Shown one piece after another: positions 54,149-62,470 of a stretch of 64,000 bases of DNA (the first letter of the stretch is position 1; each line of letters starts with the position of its first letter). This DNA comes from JADGRF01 sp035274465. Its GTDB lineage: Bacteria > Myxococcota_A > Polyangia > Polyangiales > JAFGIB01. Below the pieces are notes generated by a model. That model worked only from the letters and a program-made list of their open reading frames with translations. It was not told the origin of the DNA and searched no databases. The position numbers and the translations under genes are program-made. The stretch covers positions 67,811-131,810 of the forward strand of contig DATEOF010000093.1 in assembly GCA_035274465.1 (NCBI GenBank). The letters are read 5' to 3'.

Positions 54149-54988
54149 CTAGGGTAGACCGGCGCCCGGAACCTCGACCGACACGACATCCACCCGCGCG
54201 CTCGACTTCCCCTGCAACAACTCCTCGTGCGTCGTCTTCGCGCTCAAGCAAAACAGCGTCCGCCCGTCCTCGCCACCCAACACGCACGCCACCGCGCGGC
54301 GTCCCGGCGTCTCGATCCGCTTCAGCACGCGCCCATCGCGCGCGATCCGCACGAACGCGTCGGACTCGAACGACGCGACCCACACGGCACCCTCGGCGTC
54401 CAAGCAAATCCCATCCGGTTCGCGAACATCCCCGAACGTCCGCAGCGGCGTGAGCGAGCCATCCGCCGCGATCTCGAACTCCGCCAACCGGTGCGCCCCA
54501 CTCTCAGCGACGATCAGCGTCTTGCCATCGGCAGTGATCGCGATCCCGTTCGGGAAGTGCAGCCCTTCCGCGACCACCCGCGTGCTGCAGTCCGGGTTCA
54601 CGAGCAAGATCCGCCCGACCGGCCCAGCTTGATTCGCCGGCGTCTGCAACAGATCGAACCCGAGATCGCCCACATACGCGCGCCCGCTCCCATCGATGAT
54701 CATGTCGTCCAGCGTCCCGTTCGCGAGCGACGACAGATCCGCGTACGCCGTCATCTTCCCGTGATTGCAGCGGTACAGCTTCTGCCGAAACATCGACACG
54801 ACGACCAGGTCGCCCTTCGGCAGAAACCCGAGCCCCGACGGCACCCCGTTGATCTTGCAAACCAACTCGCTGGTGCGATTGAGCGTCGCTTTCAGCACCT
54901 TGCTGGTCAGCGTGTCACACAGAAACAGGTGACCGTCGTGGAACCGCGGCGACTCGAAATACATGCCGCGCTCGATCAGGGTACGCAT
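54149..54988 (-). CDS. SMP-30/gluconolactonase-like beta-propeller protein
   Basis: 279-residue six-bladed propeller of the SMP-30/gluconolactonase/LRE group. Seen: SGLGFLPKGDLVVVS, DDMIIDGSGRAYVGDLG, FPNGIAITADGKTLIVAES, and REPDGICLDAEGAVWVASF. The metal-site residues Glu near the N-terminus, Asn in FPNG and Asp in EPDG are present. Members hydrolyse lactones or organophosphates. ATG 54988 is used; the frame upstream to 55078 lacks homology. No signal peptide. It diverges from the PhoX gene with 165 nt between starts. Confidence 0.85.
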   Translation of the reverse strand: MRTLIERGMYFESPRFHDGHLFLCDTLTSKVLKATLNRTSELVCKINGVPSGLGFLPKGDLVVVSMFRQKLYRCNHGKMTAYADLSSLANGTLDDMIIDGSGRAYVGDLGFDLLQTPANQAGPVGRILLVNPDCSTRVVAEGLHFPNGIAITADGKTLIVAESGAHRLAEFEIAADGSLTPLRTFGDVREPDGICLDAEGAVWVASFESDAFVRIARDGRVLKRIETPGRRAVACVLGGEDGRTLFCLSAKTTHEELLQGKSSARVDVVSVEVPGAGLP

Positions 54989-55153
54989 GCGTAGCGGCTT
55001 CGAACGGTAACAGAAACGTCCGCGCAAGGCAGCTAGCCGTACTTGGGAGTGCTGACACTCGATCTTCACACTGGCCAAACGGTCCTGTCACTGGACCCGT
55101 ATACGCCAGCTGACCTGTCCCGGGCTGGGCGGCCTGGGCAGATCGAGGGTGTC

Positions 55154-57004
55154 ATGTCCAAGCGAGTGCTGGTTACGTGTGCCGTGGTGTGTGCGCTCAC
55201 GGGGCTGGGCTTCAAAGGCTGCCCCAACAATCGCCTCGAAGGCTTCTTCATCACCGAGCTCGAGCCGGCGAAGACCGATGCCGAGAAGCGCCAGGTGCGC
55301 GCCTCGGAGCTGGCCGTGGTCGATCAGCGGCCGTCGCGGATCGGGTTCAGCTCGGTGCTGCGCTCGGGCCAGCTGGTGGGCGATGCCACGATTGCGTTCG
55401 GCGAACAGGTCGATGATCACGGGAAGCCGATCCTGGTCGCCGACGGTTCCAAGGCGATCGCCGACTCGAACGACTTCACCTCGCTGCTGGAGGTGCACGG
55501 CAAGCTGTTCTCGGTCGCGCAGTTCGAGAGCCAGCCGGGCGCGATGTACCTGACCGAGCTCGAGCTCGAGCGCGCGACGGGTAAGCTCACGGCCCGCAGC
55601 ACCAAGCCGCTCGATCTCTCCGGGATCCACGGCATCTGGAACCCGTGCGCGGGTTCGGTCACGCCCTGGAACACGCACCTCGGCAGCGAGGAGTACGAGC
55701 CGGACGCCAAGAAGGGCCAGACCGCTGCCGCGACCATGGCGAAGTTCTTCGGCGGTGGCAGCGTGCAAGACGGCGATGCGACCAAGCCGAACCCGTACTT
55801 CTACGGCTATCCGGTCGAGGTCGCGATCACCTCGGGCAGCGGCGACTACTCGGTGAACAAGCACTACAGCATGGGTCGCTTCGCCCACGAGCTTTCGTAC
55901 GTCATGCCGGACCAGCGGACCGTGTACGAGAGCGACGACGGTACCAACGTCGGCTTGTTCATGTACGTCGCCGACAAGCCCGGCGATCTGAGCGCAGGCA
56001 AGCTGTACGCGGCCAAGTGGCTGCAGACCAGCCCCGCGGGCCAGTCGGCGCTCGGTACCGCGGACATCTCCTTCGTCGAGCTCGGCCACGCCAAGGACAA
56101 ACAGATCTCCGCGCTGATCGACAGCGGCGTCACCTTCGCCGATATCTTCGACGCAGTCGCCCCCAACGCCGACACCACGTGCCCCGAAGGCTACATCTCG
56201 GTCAACGCCAACGGCGTGGGCCAGGAGTGCCTCAAGCTCAAGGACGGCAAGGAGCAGGCCGCGGCCTTCCTCGAGACGCGCCGCTACGCCGGGTACCTCG
56301 GCGCGACGCTGGAGTTCCGCAAGGAAGAAGGCATTACGTTCGATGCCGAGGGCGGCAAGCTCTACGTGGCGTACAGCGAAGTCCAGTACGGCATGGAAGA
56401 TGGCAAGAAGAACGGCACCGCCAACACGGCCTACGACGTCGGCACCGCGAACGACATCAAGCTCAAGTTCAACACCTGCGGCGCGGTCTACGCGTACGAC
56501 GTCGGTGGCGCCGAGGGCATCGACAGCAAGTACGTGCTCGAGCGCGCGCAGGGTTTGCTGAGCGGCCGCATGACGCAGGCGATCGACCCGATGTCGATCG
56601 ACTCGGCCAGCATCCCCGCCTACGCCGCGGACAGTCCGTTCGTAAATTCGACCTGCGACATCGACGGCATCGCCAACCCCGACAACCTCACCTTCGTGCC
56701 GGGTCGCAACGTGCTGATCATCGGCGAGGACTCGACCGACGGGCACCAGAACGATGCAGTGTGGACCTACGATCTCGAGCGCAAGGAGCTCACGCGCATC
56801 CTGACCACGCCGTATGGCGCCGAGACCACCTCGGTCTATTACTACCCCGACTTCGCCGGCAACTCGTACATCGTCAGCGTGGTCCAGCACCCGTACGGCG
56901 AGAGCGACACCGACAAGCTGCAGGATCCGGCCGAGAAGCACTCGTACTTCGGCGTGGTAGGGCCGCTCGCCAACCCGCGCACGGATCGCGGTCGCTCGAA
57001 GTGA
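55154..57004 (+). CDS. PhoX-type (DUF839) alkaline phosphatase
   Basis: 616-residue exported phosphatase of the PhoX family (calcium- and iron-dependent in known members). Seen: a hydrophobic signal (VLVTCAVVCALTGLGF) with Cys nearby, the family landmark GSVTPWNTHLGSEEY near residue 165, YVMPDQRTVYESDDGTN, and a late FVPGRNVLIIGEDSTDGHQND. The start at ATG 55154 is supported by GAGGG upstream; an in-frame start at 55043 is unlikely. The signal is not the Tat type usual for PhoX, as no twin Arg is visible. Its stop overlaps the next GTG start by GTGA. Confidence 0.85.
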   Translation: MSKRVLVTCAVVCALTGLGFKGCPNNRLEGFFITELEPAKTDAEKRQVRASELAVVDQRPSRIGFSSVLRSGQLVGDATIAFGEQVDDHGKPILVADGSKAIADSNDFTSLLEVHGKLFSVAQFESQPGAMYLTELELERATGKLTARSTKPLDLSGIHGIWNPCAGSVTPWNTHLGSEEYEPDAKKGQTAAATMAKFFGGGSVQDGDATKPNPYFYGYPVEVAITSGSGDYSVNKHYSMGRFAHELSYVMPDQRTVYESDDGTNVGLFMYVADKPGDLSAGKLYAAKWLQTSPAGQSALGTADISFVELGHAKDKQISALIDSGVTFADIFDAVAPNADTTCPEGYISVNANGVGQECLKLKDGKEQAAAFLETRRYAGYLGATLEFRKEEGITFDAEGGKLYVAYSEVQYGMEDGKKNGTANTAYDVGTANDIKLKFNTCGAVYAYDVGGAEGIDSKYVLERAQGLLSGRMTQAIDPMSIDSASIPAYAADSPFVNSTCDIDGIANPDNLTFVPGRNVLIIGEDSTDGHQNDAVWTYDLERKELTRILTTPYGAETTSVYYYPDFAGNSYIVSVVQHPYGESDTDKLQDPAEKHSYFGVVGPLANPRTDRGRSK

Positions 57005-58683
57005 CTTTGCGGCGGGCGATCGCGGCGCTCGGCTGCCTGATCGGGCTCGCCTGTGCGCGCCAGACGCCCGCCGCTCCCCTTGCTGCGGCGGGTGCCGGCG
57101 GGTTCGATTTGCGCAGTCAGGTGCTGCGCAATCGCATCGCCTACATCCCGCCCCAGTGCTTCACGCAGCTGGCGGATGGGCCCGAGCTGCGCGCGCAGAA
57201 TCCCTGCTACGTGTGCCACGCGGACGCGCCCGAGCCCAACATGGCGAGCCAGCCGGAGCTGCAGCTGGCCTACGACTTCCCGCAGGTGCAGGCGGGGCTG
57301 CCCGCGCAGAATCCCTGGCGCAACCTGTTTCGTGATCGCCGCGCCGAGCTGGCGCAGATCAGCGACGCCGAGGTACAAGCGTACGTCGCACAGGACAACT
57401 ACCCCGAGCTGGCAGCGCGGCTCTCGCAGCTGACGGCGTCATGGGACGCGGACCGCAACGGCCGCTGGGACGGCTATCGACCCGACGCCGCGTTCTGGTT
57501 CGATGCGCAGGGCTTCGATCGCGCGCCGGACGGTCGACCGACGGGCTACCGCGTGTTCGCCTACTACCCGCTGCCGGGCGCGTTCATGCCGGCCAATGGT
57601 TCGTTCGACGACGTGATGATCCGGCTGCCGCGCGCGTTTCGCAGCGACGCCCAGGGCCGCGAGGATCTCGCCATGTACGCCATCAACCTGGCGATCGCCG
57701 AGGCCTTGATCCGGCGCGCGGATGTGAGCATCGATCCGGCCGACGAGCGCGCGCTGGGCGTGGATCTGGATCGCGATGGGCAGCTGACGACGGCGAGCGT
57801 CGTGCGCTACGCGTATCGGCCGCGCGAGCCCGAGTCGATGAGCTGGGTCGGCGCCGCGCGCGGCCAGCGCCTCTCGCCCGGCTTGTTTCCGGAGGGTACG
57901 GAGTTGCTGCACAGCGTGCGCTACCTGCAGCGCGATGCCCGCGGCGCGCTCGTACCTGCGCCGCGCATGAAGGAGCTGCGTTACGCGCGCAAGCAACGCT
58001 GGGTCGGTTGGGCCGAGCTCGCGGACGGCGCGCAGCGCGAAGCCAAGGAGGCTGCCCTGAACCCGGATCGCCCCGAGCAGTTCGCAGGCGACGCCGAGCG
58101 CGGCCTGCACAACGCGCTGGGCTGGGTCTACCAGGGCTTCATCGAGGACGCGCGCGGTGAGCTGCGGCCGCAGAGCCACGAGGAGACGGTCTTCTGCATG
58201 GGTTGTCACGGCGGGCTGTCGGCCACCGAGGACGGCTCGTTTGCGTTCGCGCGCAAGCTGCAGACCGGTCCTGCGCGTGGTTGGTACCCGTTGCGCTGGG
58301 GTGAAGGCACGCCGCTGCCGGACCCGCTGCGCCAGGATGGCGAGCCGGAGTACGCGAGCTACCTGCGCGCGAACCGCGAGGGCGACGGCTATCGCAGCAA
58401 CTCCGAGATCCGCGCGCGCTTCTTCGACGCAGCCGGCCAGCCGAGCACGACGGCGTTCGCCGAGCTGGCGCGCGACGTGAGCACGTTGCTCCTGCCGTCG
58501 CCCGAACGCGCCCTCGCGCTCGACAAGGCCTACTGGCTGATCGTGCGCGAGCAGTCGTTCACGGCCGGCCGCGACGCCGTGCTCGCGCCGCACACGCGCG
58601 TGTTCCGCGAGCTCGTCCCGGGTACCGGCACAGGCATTCAGCACGCCGAACCGGCACCGCGTCTGGCTCCAGCCGCGCTCTAG
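57001..58683 (+). CDS. Diheme c-type cytochrome lipoprotein of unknown function
   Basis: 560-residue lipoprotein starting at GTG 57001, with lipobox LACA. Two CxxCH heme-c motifs are visible: CYVCH near residue 62 and CMGCH near 400. The rest is rich in Arg/Asp turns and has no family I can name. It overlaps PhoX by GTGA, so the two are co-translated. It may pass electrons in a phosphate- or phosphonate-linked process; that is speculation. The TAG lies in a CTAG shared with the stop of the minus-strand gene. Longer frames from 55645 belong to the PhoX shadow. Confidence 0.8.
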   Translation: MTLRRAIAALGCLIGLACARQTPAAPLAAAGAGGFDLRSQVLRNRIAYIPPQCFTQLADGPELRAQNPCYVCHADAPEPNMASQPELQLAYDFPQVQAGLPAQNPWRNLFRDRRAELAQISDAEVQAYVAQDNYPELAARLSQLTASWDADRNGRWDGYRPDAAFWFDAQGFDRAPDGRPTGYRVFAYYPLPGAFMPANGSFDDVMIRLPRAFRSDAQGREDLAMYAINLAIAEALIRRADVSIDPADERALGVDLDRDGQLTTASVVRYAYRPREPESMSWVGAARGQRLSPGLFPEGTELLHSVRYLQRDARGALVPAPRMKELRYARKQRWVGWAELADGAQREAKEAALNPDRPEQFAGDAERGLHNALGWVYQGFIEDARGELRPQSHEETVFCMGCHGGLSATEDGSFAFARKLQTGPARGWYPLRWGEGTPLPDPLRQDGEPEYASYLRANREGDGYRSNSEIRARFFDAAGQPSTTAFAELARDVSTLLLPSPERALALDKAYWLIVREQSFTAGRDAVLAPHTRVFRELVPGTGTGIQHAEPAPRLAPAAL

Positions 58684-59093
58684 TCTCCGACTCGCCCGAA
58701 CGTGATGTCGCGCCGCGTGGTCGCAGTGGTGATGATGAATCCCGCCATGAAGTCGAGGAACGTCATCGATGTGAACAGGAAGAAGATCGAGTTTCCGTAG
58801 CCCTTCACGGTGATGAACATCAGCACCGCCGCGATGAACACCAGCACGGAGAGCGCGTGGTTCATGATCGACGCGCCGCTGTTGCGCGTTGCGCGTAGCA
58901 GCTCGATGAAGAGCAGCACCATCGACACACCGATGAACAGGTGACCGCCGCTGATCTTCCACTGGTCACCCGACATCAAGTGCAAGCTCACTGATTCGAC
59001 GTCGTACCAGGATGGCGCGTCCGGAGTGACGGTGAAGTCGAGCGCCGCGTAAATGATCAGGCTTACGGCCAAGAGTGGAAAGCTTTGCAACAT
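58680..59093 (-). CDS. Four-helix membrane protein, unknown
   Basis: 137-residue inner-membrane protein with four hydrophobic segments (FPLLAVSLIIYAALDF, LFIGVSMVLLFIELL, LSVLVFIAAVLMFITV, FFLFTSMTFLDFMAGFI). Between the first two is a loop with DAPSWYDVESVSLHLMSGDQW, likely outside. ATG 59093 follows a GGGACGGGG at fair spacing; an earlier start at 59150 adds 19 residues. No enzymatic motif. It is convergent with the diheme gene, their stops sharing CTAG. Function unknown. Confidence 0.75.
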   Translation of the reverse strand: MLQSFPLLAVSLIIYAALDFTVTPDAPSWYDVESVSLHLMSGDQWKISGGHLFIGVSMVLLFIELLRATRNSGASIMNHALSVLVFIAAVLMFITVKGYGNSIFFLFTSMTFLDFMAGFIITTATTRRDITFGRVGD

Positions 59094-59220
59094 CGGGGCC
59101 CCGTCCCTAAGGATTGAGCGGATGGTATAGGGCGCAGGCTTGACTACCAAGTGGGGTGAGGTGGTCCGTTATTGTAGAAAGCTCCCCAACGCCTGCGGAC
59201 GGGCATAGACTCTGATCAGC

Positions 59221-59607
59221 ATGCCGACCCGCGCGCACACGCTGCTCAAGCGCCTTCAAGAAAAAGCCAGCCGCGGTCATCGCGGAGATCCCGTGGGCAC
59301 GGTGGCGTTCTACGGGCCGGACGATCAGATCGCGAGCAAAGTCGTCGTGGGCATCAGTCCGAATGCGACTGCGGGCATCACCGAGACGCGCAAGTGGCTC
59401 AGCGAGCCCGATCTGCGCGACAACGCCGACGTGCTCGACGAGGTGCTCGCATATCTGTCGGAGCACAACGTGCGATCGCTGGTGGTCACCGGCGGCATCT
59501 TCGGTTGTCCCCACGAAGAGGGCATCGACTACCCGGAAGGCGAGAGCTGCACGAAGTGCGAGTTCTGGCGCGGTCGCGATCGCAGCAACGTCCCGCTGAT
59601 CGGCTGA
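59221..59607 (+). CDS. Conserved small protein with CPHEEGIDYP and C-x2-C motifs
   Basis: 128-residue cytoplasmic protein. The C-terminal third carries CPHEEGIDYPEGESC followed by TKCEFWRGRDR: three Cys plus a His that could bind zinc or iron. The first part has VAFYGPDDQIASKVVVG and SPNATAGITET, which is reminiscent of a conserved uncharacterised family seen in proteobacteria. ATG 59221 is chosen. The esterase gene begins 6 nt after its stop, so an operon is likely. Function is not known; possible RNA or metal binding only from the Cys pattern. Confidence 0.75.
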   Translation: MPTRAHTLLKRLQEKASRGHRGDPVGTVAFYGPDDQIASKVVVGISPNATAGITETRKWLSEPDLRDNADVLDEVLAYLSEHNVRSLVVTGGIFGCPHEEGIDYPEGESCTKCEFWRGRDRSNVPLIG

Positions 59608-59613
59608 GCGCTG

Positions 59614-60684
59614 TTGTCCGCCGAGCCGAAATCATTCCGCCCACCCGTGCTCGAGCGCGCGGAGCTGGCGTTCGTGCGAGGACTGCTCCGCCTCCCGCCC
59701 GCGGTGCAGCTCCTGCTGTCGGGGCGCAGACAGATCGTGATCGACGGCCAGGCCCTGGACCCGAACATGCAGTTGCTGCTGACGCTGTCGGGCGAAGCCT
59801 GGCGCGGGAGCGCGCTGCGCGCTCCGACGGTGGAGTTGGCGCGCCGGCGTCTGCGCGACGACGCGGTGCGCTACGCGGGGCAGGCGCCGCGCGTGCGCGC
59901 GGTGCGCGAGCTGGAAATCGCGGGCGCGGCCGGTCCGCTCCGCGCGCGCCACTACCTGCCGCCGCAGACTGATCAGCCCGAGCCATTGTTGGTCTTCTTT
60001 CACGGCGGAGGCTTCCTGCTCGGCGATCTGGACACGCACGACTGGCCGTGTCGCGCGCTGTGCAACGACGCCCGCGTGCACGTGCTGTCGGTCGAGTATC
60101 GGCTGGCGCCCGAGCATCCGTATCCGGCCGCGGTCGACGACGCGCTGGCTGCGTTTCGCTTCGCGCAAGCGCAGGCGGCCCAGCTCGGCGCCGATCCGAC
60201 GCGGATCGCCGTCGGCGGAGACAGCGCGGGTGGCAACCTCGCGGCGGTGGTCGCGCAGCAGACGCGCGCCGATCGACCGCCGTGCCTGCAGCTGCTGATG
60301 TATCCGGTCACCGACCTCGACCGGCAACGGCCGTCGCGCAGGCTGTTCGGGGACGGCTTCTTCCTGAGCTCGAAGGACATGGACTGGTTCGACGACCAGT
60401 ACGGTGGCCAGCGCCGCGACGATCCCAGTCGTGCGCCGCTTGCGGCTGCGGACTTCGCGGGCCTGTGCCCGGCGCTGGTGGTGACCTGCGGCTTCGATCC
60501 GCTGCGCGACGAGGGCGAGCTGTATGCACAGGCGCTCGAGCGCGCCGGCAATCGTGTGCAGGCCTGGCGCGAGCCGGGGATGCTGCACGGCTTCCTGAAC
60601 ATGGCCGCCATGTCGGGTAGCGCCCAGGTCGCGCTGGATCGCCTGACCGAGCGCCTGGCGTCGGCGCTGCGCGACGGCACATGA
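59614..60684 (+). CDS. HSL-family alpha/beta hydrolase (esterase/lipase)
   Basis: 356-residue carboxylesterase of the hormone-sensitive-lipase family. Oxyanion motif HGGGF (about 130), nucleophile GDSAGGN with Ser at about 206, acid Asp in GFDPLRDE, and base His in LHGF. No signal peptide, so cytoplasmic or membrane-associated. TTG 59614 is the first start in frame, 6 nt after the upstream stop, and the family N-terminus fits; a GTG at 59649 is an alternative. Its stop overlaps the lipoprotein start downstream as ATGA. Confidence 0.87.
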   Translation: MSAEPKSFRPPVLERAELAFVRGLLRLPPAVQLLLSGRRQIVIDGQALDPNMQLLLTLSGEAWRGSALRAPTVELARRRLRDDAVRYAGQAPRVRAVRELEIAGAAGPLRARHYLPPQTDQPEPLLVFFHGGGFLLGDLDTHDWPCRALCNDARVHVLSVEYRLAPEHPYPAAVDDALAAFRFAQAQAAQLGADPTRIAVGGDSAGGNLAAVVAQQTRADRPPCLQLLMYPVTDLDRQRPSRRLFGDGFFLSSKDMDWFDDQYGGQRRDDPSRAPLAAADFAGLCPALVVTCGFDPLRDEGELYAQALERAGNRVQAWREPGMLHGFLNMAAMSGSAQVALDRLTERLASALRDGT

Positions 60685-61397
60685 AGTGGCGAGTGCTGCT
60701 GCTCGGGCTGTTGCTCCAGGGGTGCGCTGGGGCGGCAGATGCCAAGCCCACGTTCGACGCCACGGTGGGCTACGAGGTGCGTACGGGCCAGCCGCAGCTG
60801 GTGGCTGTGCGCGGTCAGAGCGAGGCATCGGTGATCGTGGATGCCGCGTGGTTGTCCCTGGGCACCACCGAGCTCCACGATCGAGAGCAGTCGGAGGTCG
60901 TCGCCGTGCCGGCCTTGGGCGCCCTCGATCACCTGGACTCTCGCGCGAAGCTGAGGCACGTCGAGCTCCGATCAGACGCGCGCTACTGCGACGTCAGCCT
61001 CGCCTTCCGCCCCGCCGACTCGCAGCCGTCAGCTGCACCTGCCGAGTTGGTCGGACACTCGATCCTGCTGACCGGGACGCGCGAGGGGGTGGCCTTTCGC
61101 CTCGCGAGCACGCTGGACACGCGCATTGCGCCTCTTGCCAGCTGCTTCCGGCTCGAGGAGGACTACGGCGGCATGCTGTTCGTCTTCGATCTGACGGTCT
61201 GGCTGCGCGACTTGCCGTGGAGCAAAGCGGAGACGGACGCCGGCGGAACCTTGGTGATCGACGGCGAACACTCGCCGGAGTTTCGGCGCGAGTTCGAGGC
61301 GCGGCTCGGGCGTGGGATCGAGCTCTACGCGGACACCGACCGCGACGGCAGGCTCGACGCCGACTGGATCCCGCTCGGCGCCGGCGAAGGCGTCTAG
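60681..61397 (+). CDS. Hypothetical lipoprotein
   Basis: 238-residue lipoprotein with a clean signal and lipobox LLQGC. The mature part is beta-rich with several Asp/Glu loops and a late DTDRDGRLDADW that could bind calcium. Two cysteines (CDVS and CFRL) could pair. No family recognised. Start ATG 60681 overlaps the esterase TGA; its TAG stop is in a CTAG shared with the minus-strand RluA gene. Probable role in the envelope. Confidence 0.75.
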   Translation: MKWRVLLLGLLLQGCAGAADAKPTFDATVGYEVRTGQPQLVAVRGQSEASVIVDAAWLSLGTTELHDREQSEVVAVPALGALDHLDSRAKLRHVELRSDARYCDVSLAFRPADSQPSAAPAELVGHSILLTGTREGVAFRLASTLDTRIAPLASCFRLEEDYGGMLFVFDLTVWLRDLPWSKAETDAGGTLVIDGEHSPEFRREFEARLGRGIELYADTDRDGRLDADWIPLGAGEGV

Positions 61398-62293
61398 CGG
61401 CTGGTCAGCACGCGCTGCAGATCCTCGGACAGCTCGGCGCGGATGCGCAGCACTTGCTTGCTGTGCGGGTGCTCGAACGCGAGCTCGCTGGCGTGCAGGA
61501 AGTGCCGCGTGAGGCCCGCGAGCTCGCGCCCGCCGTACAGCGCGTCGCCGGCGATCGGATGACCCAGCGCTGCCAGTTGTGCGCGCACCTGATGCCTCGC
61601 AGCAAACGGCACCCGCACTTCCACCAAGCTGAACTCGCCATGTCGCGTCACGCTCGTGATCTCGGTCTCGATCGCCTTCGCGCCCTCGAATGGATCCGCA
61701 TCGACGCGGACCTTGCGGCGATCCGCGCGCAGATACGCGTAGACACGTCGTGCTTGCAGCTCTCCGCTGCAGAGCGCGAGGTAGCGCTTGTCGAAGTCAC
61801 CGCGGCGGTGGGCGGCGTGCAGCGCGGCGAACGTCCGCTCGTCGCGCGCCGCCAGCATCACACCGGAAGTGTCGGTGTCGAGCCGGTGCAGGATGCCGGG
61901 CTCGAGCGGCGAGTGGCCGACCCCCGCCATTTCCGGGTAGCGCGCGAGCAGGGCCGAGGCCAGGGTGCCCCGCTCGTCGGCGCGCAGCGGGTGGCTCGGC
62001 ATGCCAGCTGGCTTATTCGCCAGGACCAACCAGGCGTCCTCGTGCAAGACGGCCAGCGGCTGGGGGTCGGGCTGTGCCAGCGCCGGCAGGTTCGCGCGAG
62101 CGCCGCTGACCCGGTCGCCCGCGCGCAGGCGCTGGCCCTTCTTGAACCGTGCTCCGTTGACGCGGATATCCCCGCGCGCGAGCTGTTCGGCGAGCGCAGC
62201 GCGACTTGCGCGCAGGCCCCTCTGGCGCAAGAAGCGGTCGATGCGCTCGCCATCGTGCTCGGCAGTTACGACGATTTCCCAGCCTTCGGTCAT
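61394..62293 (-). CDS. RluA-family pseudouridine synthase
   Basis: 299-residue rRNA/tRNA pseudouridine synthase. The N-terminal S4 RNA-binding domain is visible (IDRFLRQRGLRASRAALAEQ and GDIRVNGARFKKGQ), then the catalytic motif HRLDTDTSGVM with the essential Asp, and HQVRAQLAALGHPIAGDALYGG near the end. ATG 62293 is chosen; the frame stays open far upstream under dnaJ and must not be used. It would isomerise uridines, likely in 23S rRNA, but the site is not readable. It ends in CTAG shared with the lipoprotein gene. Confidence 0.92.
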   Translation of the reverse strand: MTEGWEIVVTAEHDGERIDRFLRQRGLRASRAALAEQLARGDIRVNGARFKKGQRLRAGDRVSGARANLPALAQPDPQPLAVLHEDAWLVLANKPAGMPSHPLRADERGTLASALLARYPEMAGVGHSPLEPGILHRLDTDTSGVMLAARDERTFAALHAAHRRGDFDKRYLALCSGELQARRVYAYLRADRRKVRVDADPFEGAKAIETEITSVTRHGEFSLVEVRVPFAARHQVRAQLAALGHPIAGDALYGGRELAGLTRHFLHASELAFEHPHSKQVLRIRAELSEDLQRVLTSR

Positions 62294-62470
62294 GGAGCGG
62301 AACGGAAATTCGGAACTGGTTGTAGCGCGACCGGCTACGTCGAGACACTGCCGCACGGTTGTAGTAGACCCACGGTTCGGATTGAGGCACGAGTGCAGCT
62401 GGGCACGACGCAGGACCGCTTTGGGCGTATCTTCCCACGCCCGACTGTGCGGGTCTGCTAGGCAGGAGCC

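Noticed and set aside
55088..56941. 617-residue minus-strand open frame across PhoX
   Set aside because: Antisense shadow of PhoX; no domain, and Val/Leu/Arg/His composition.
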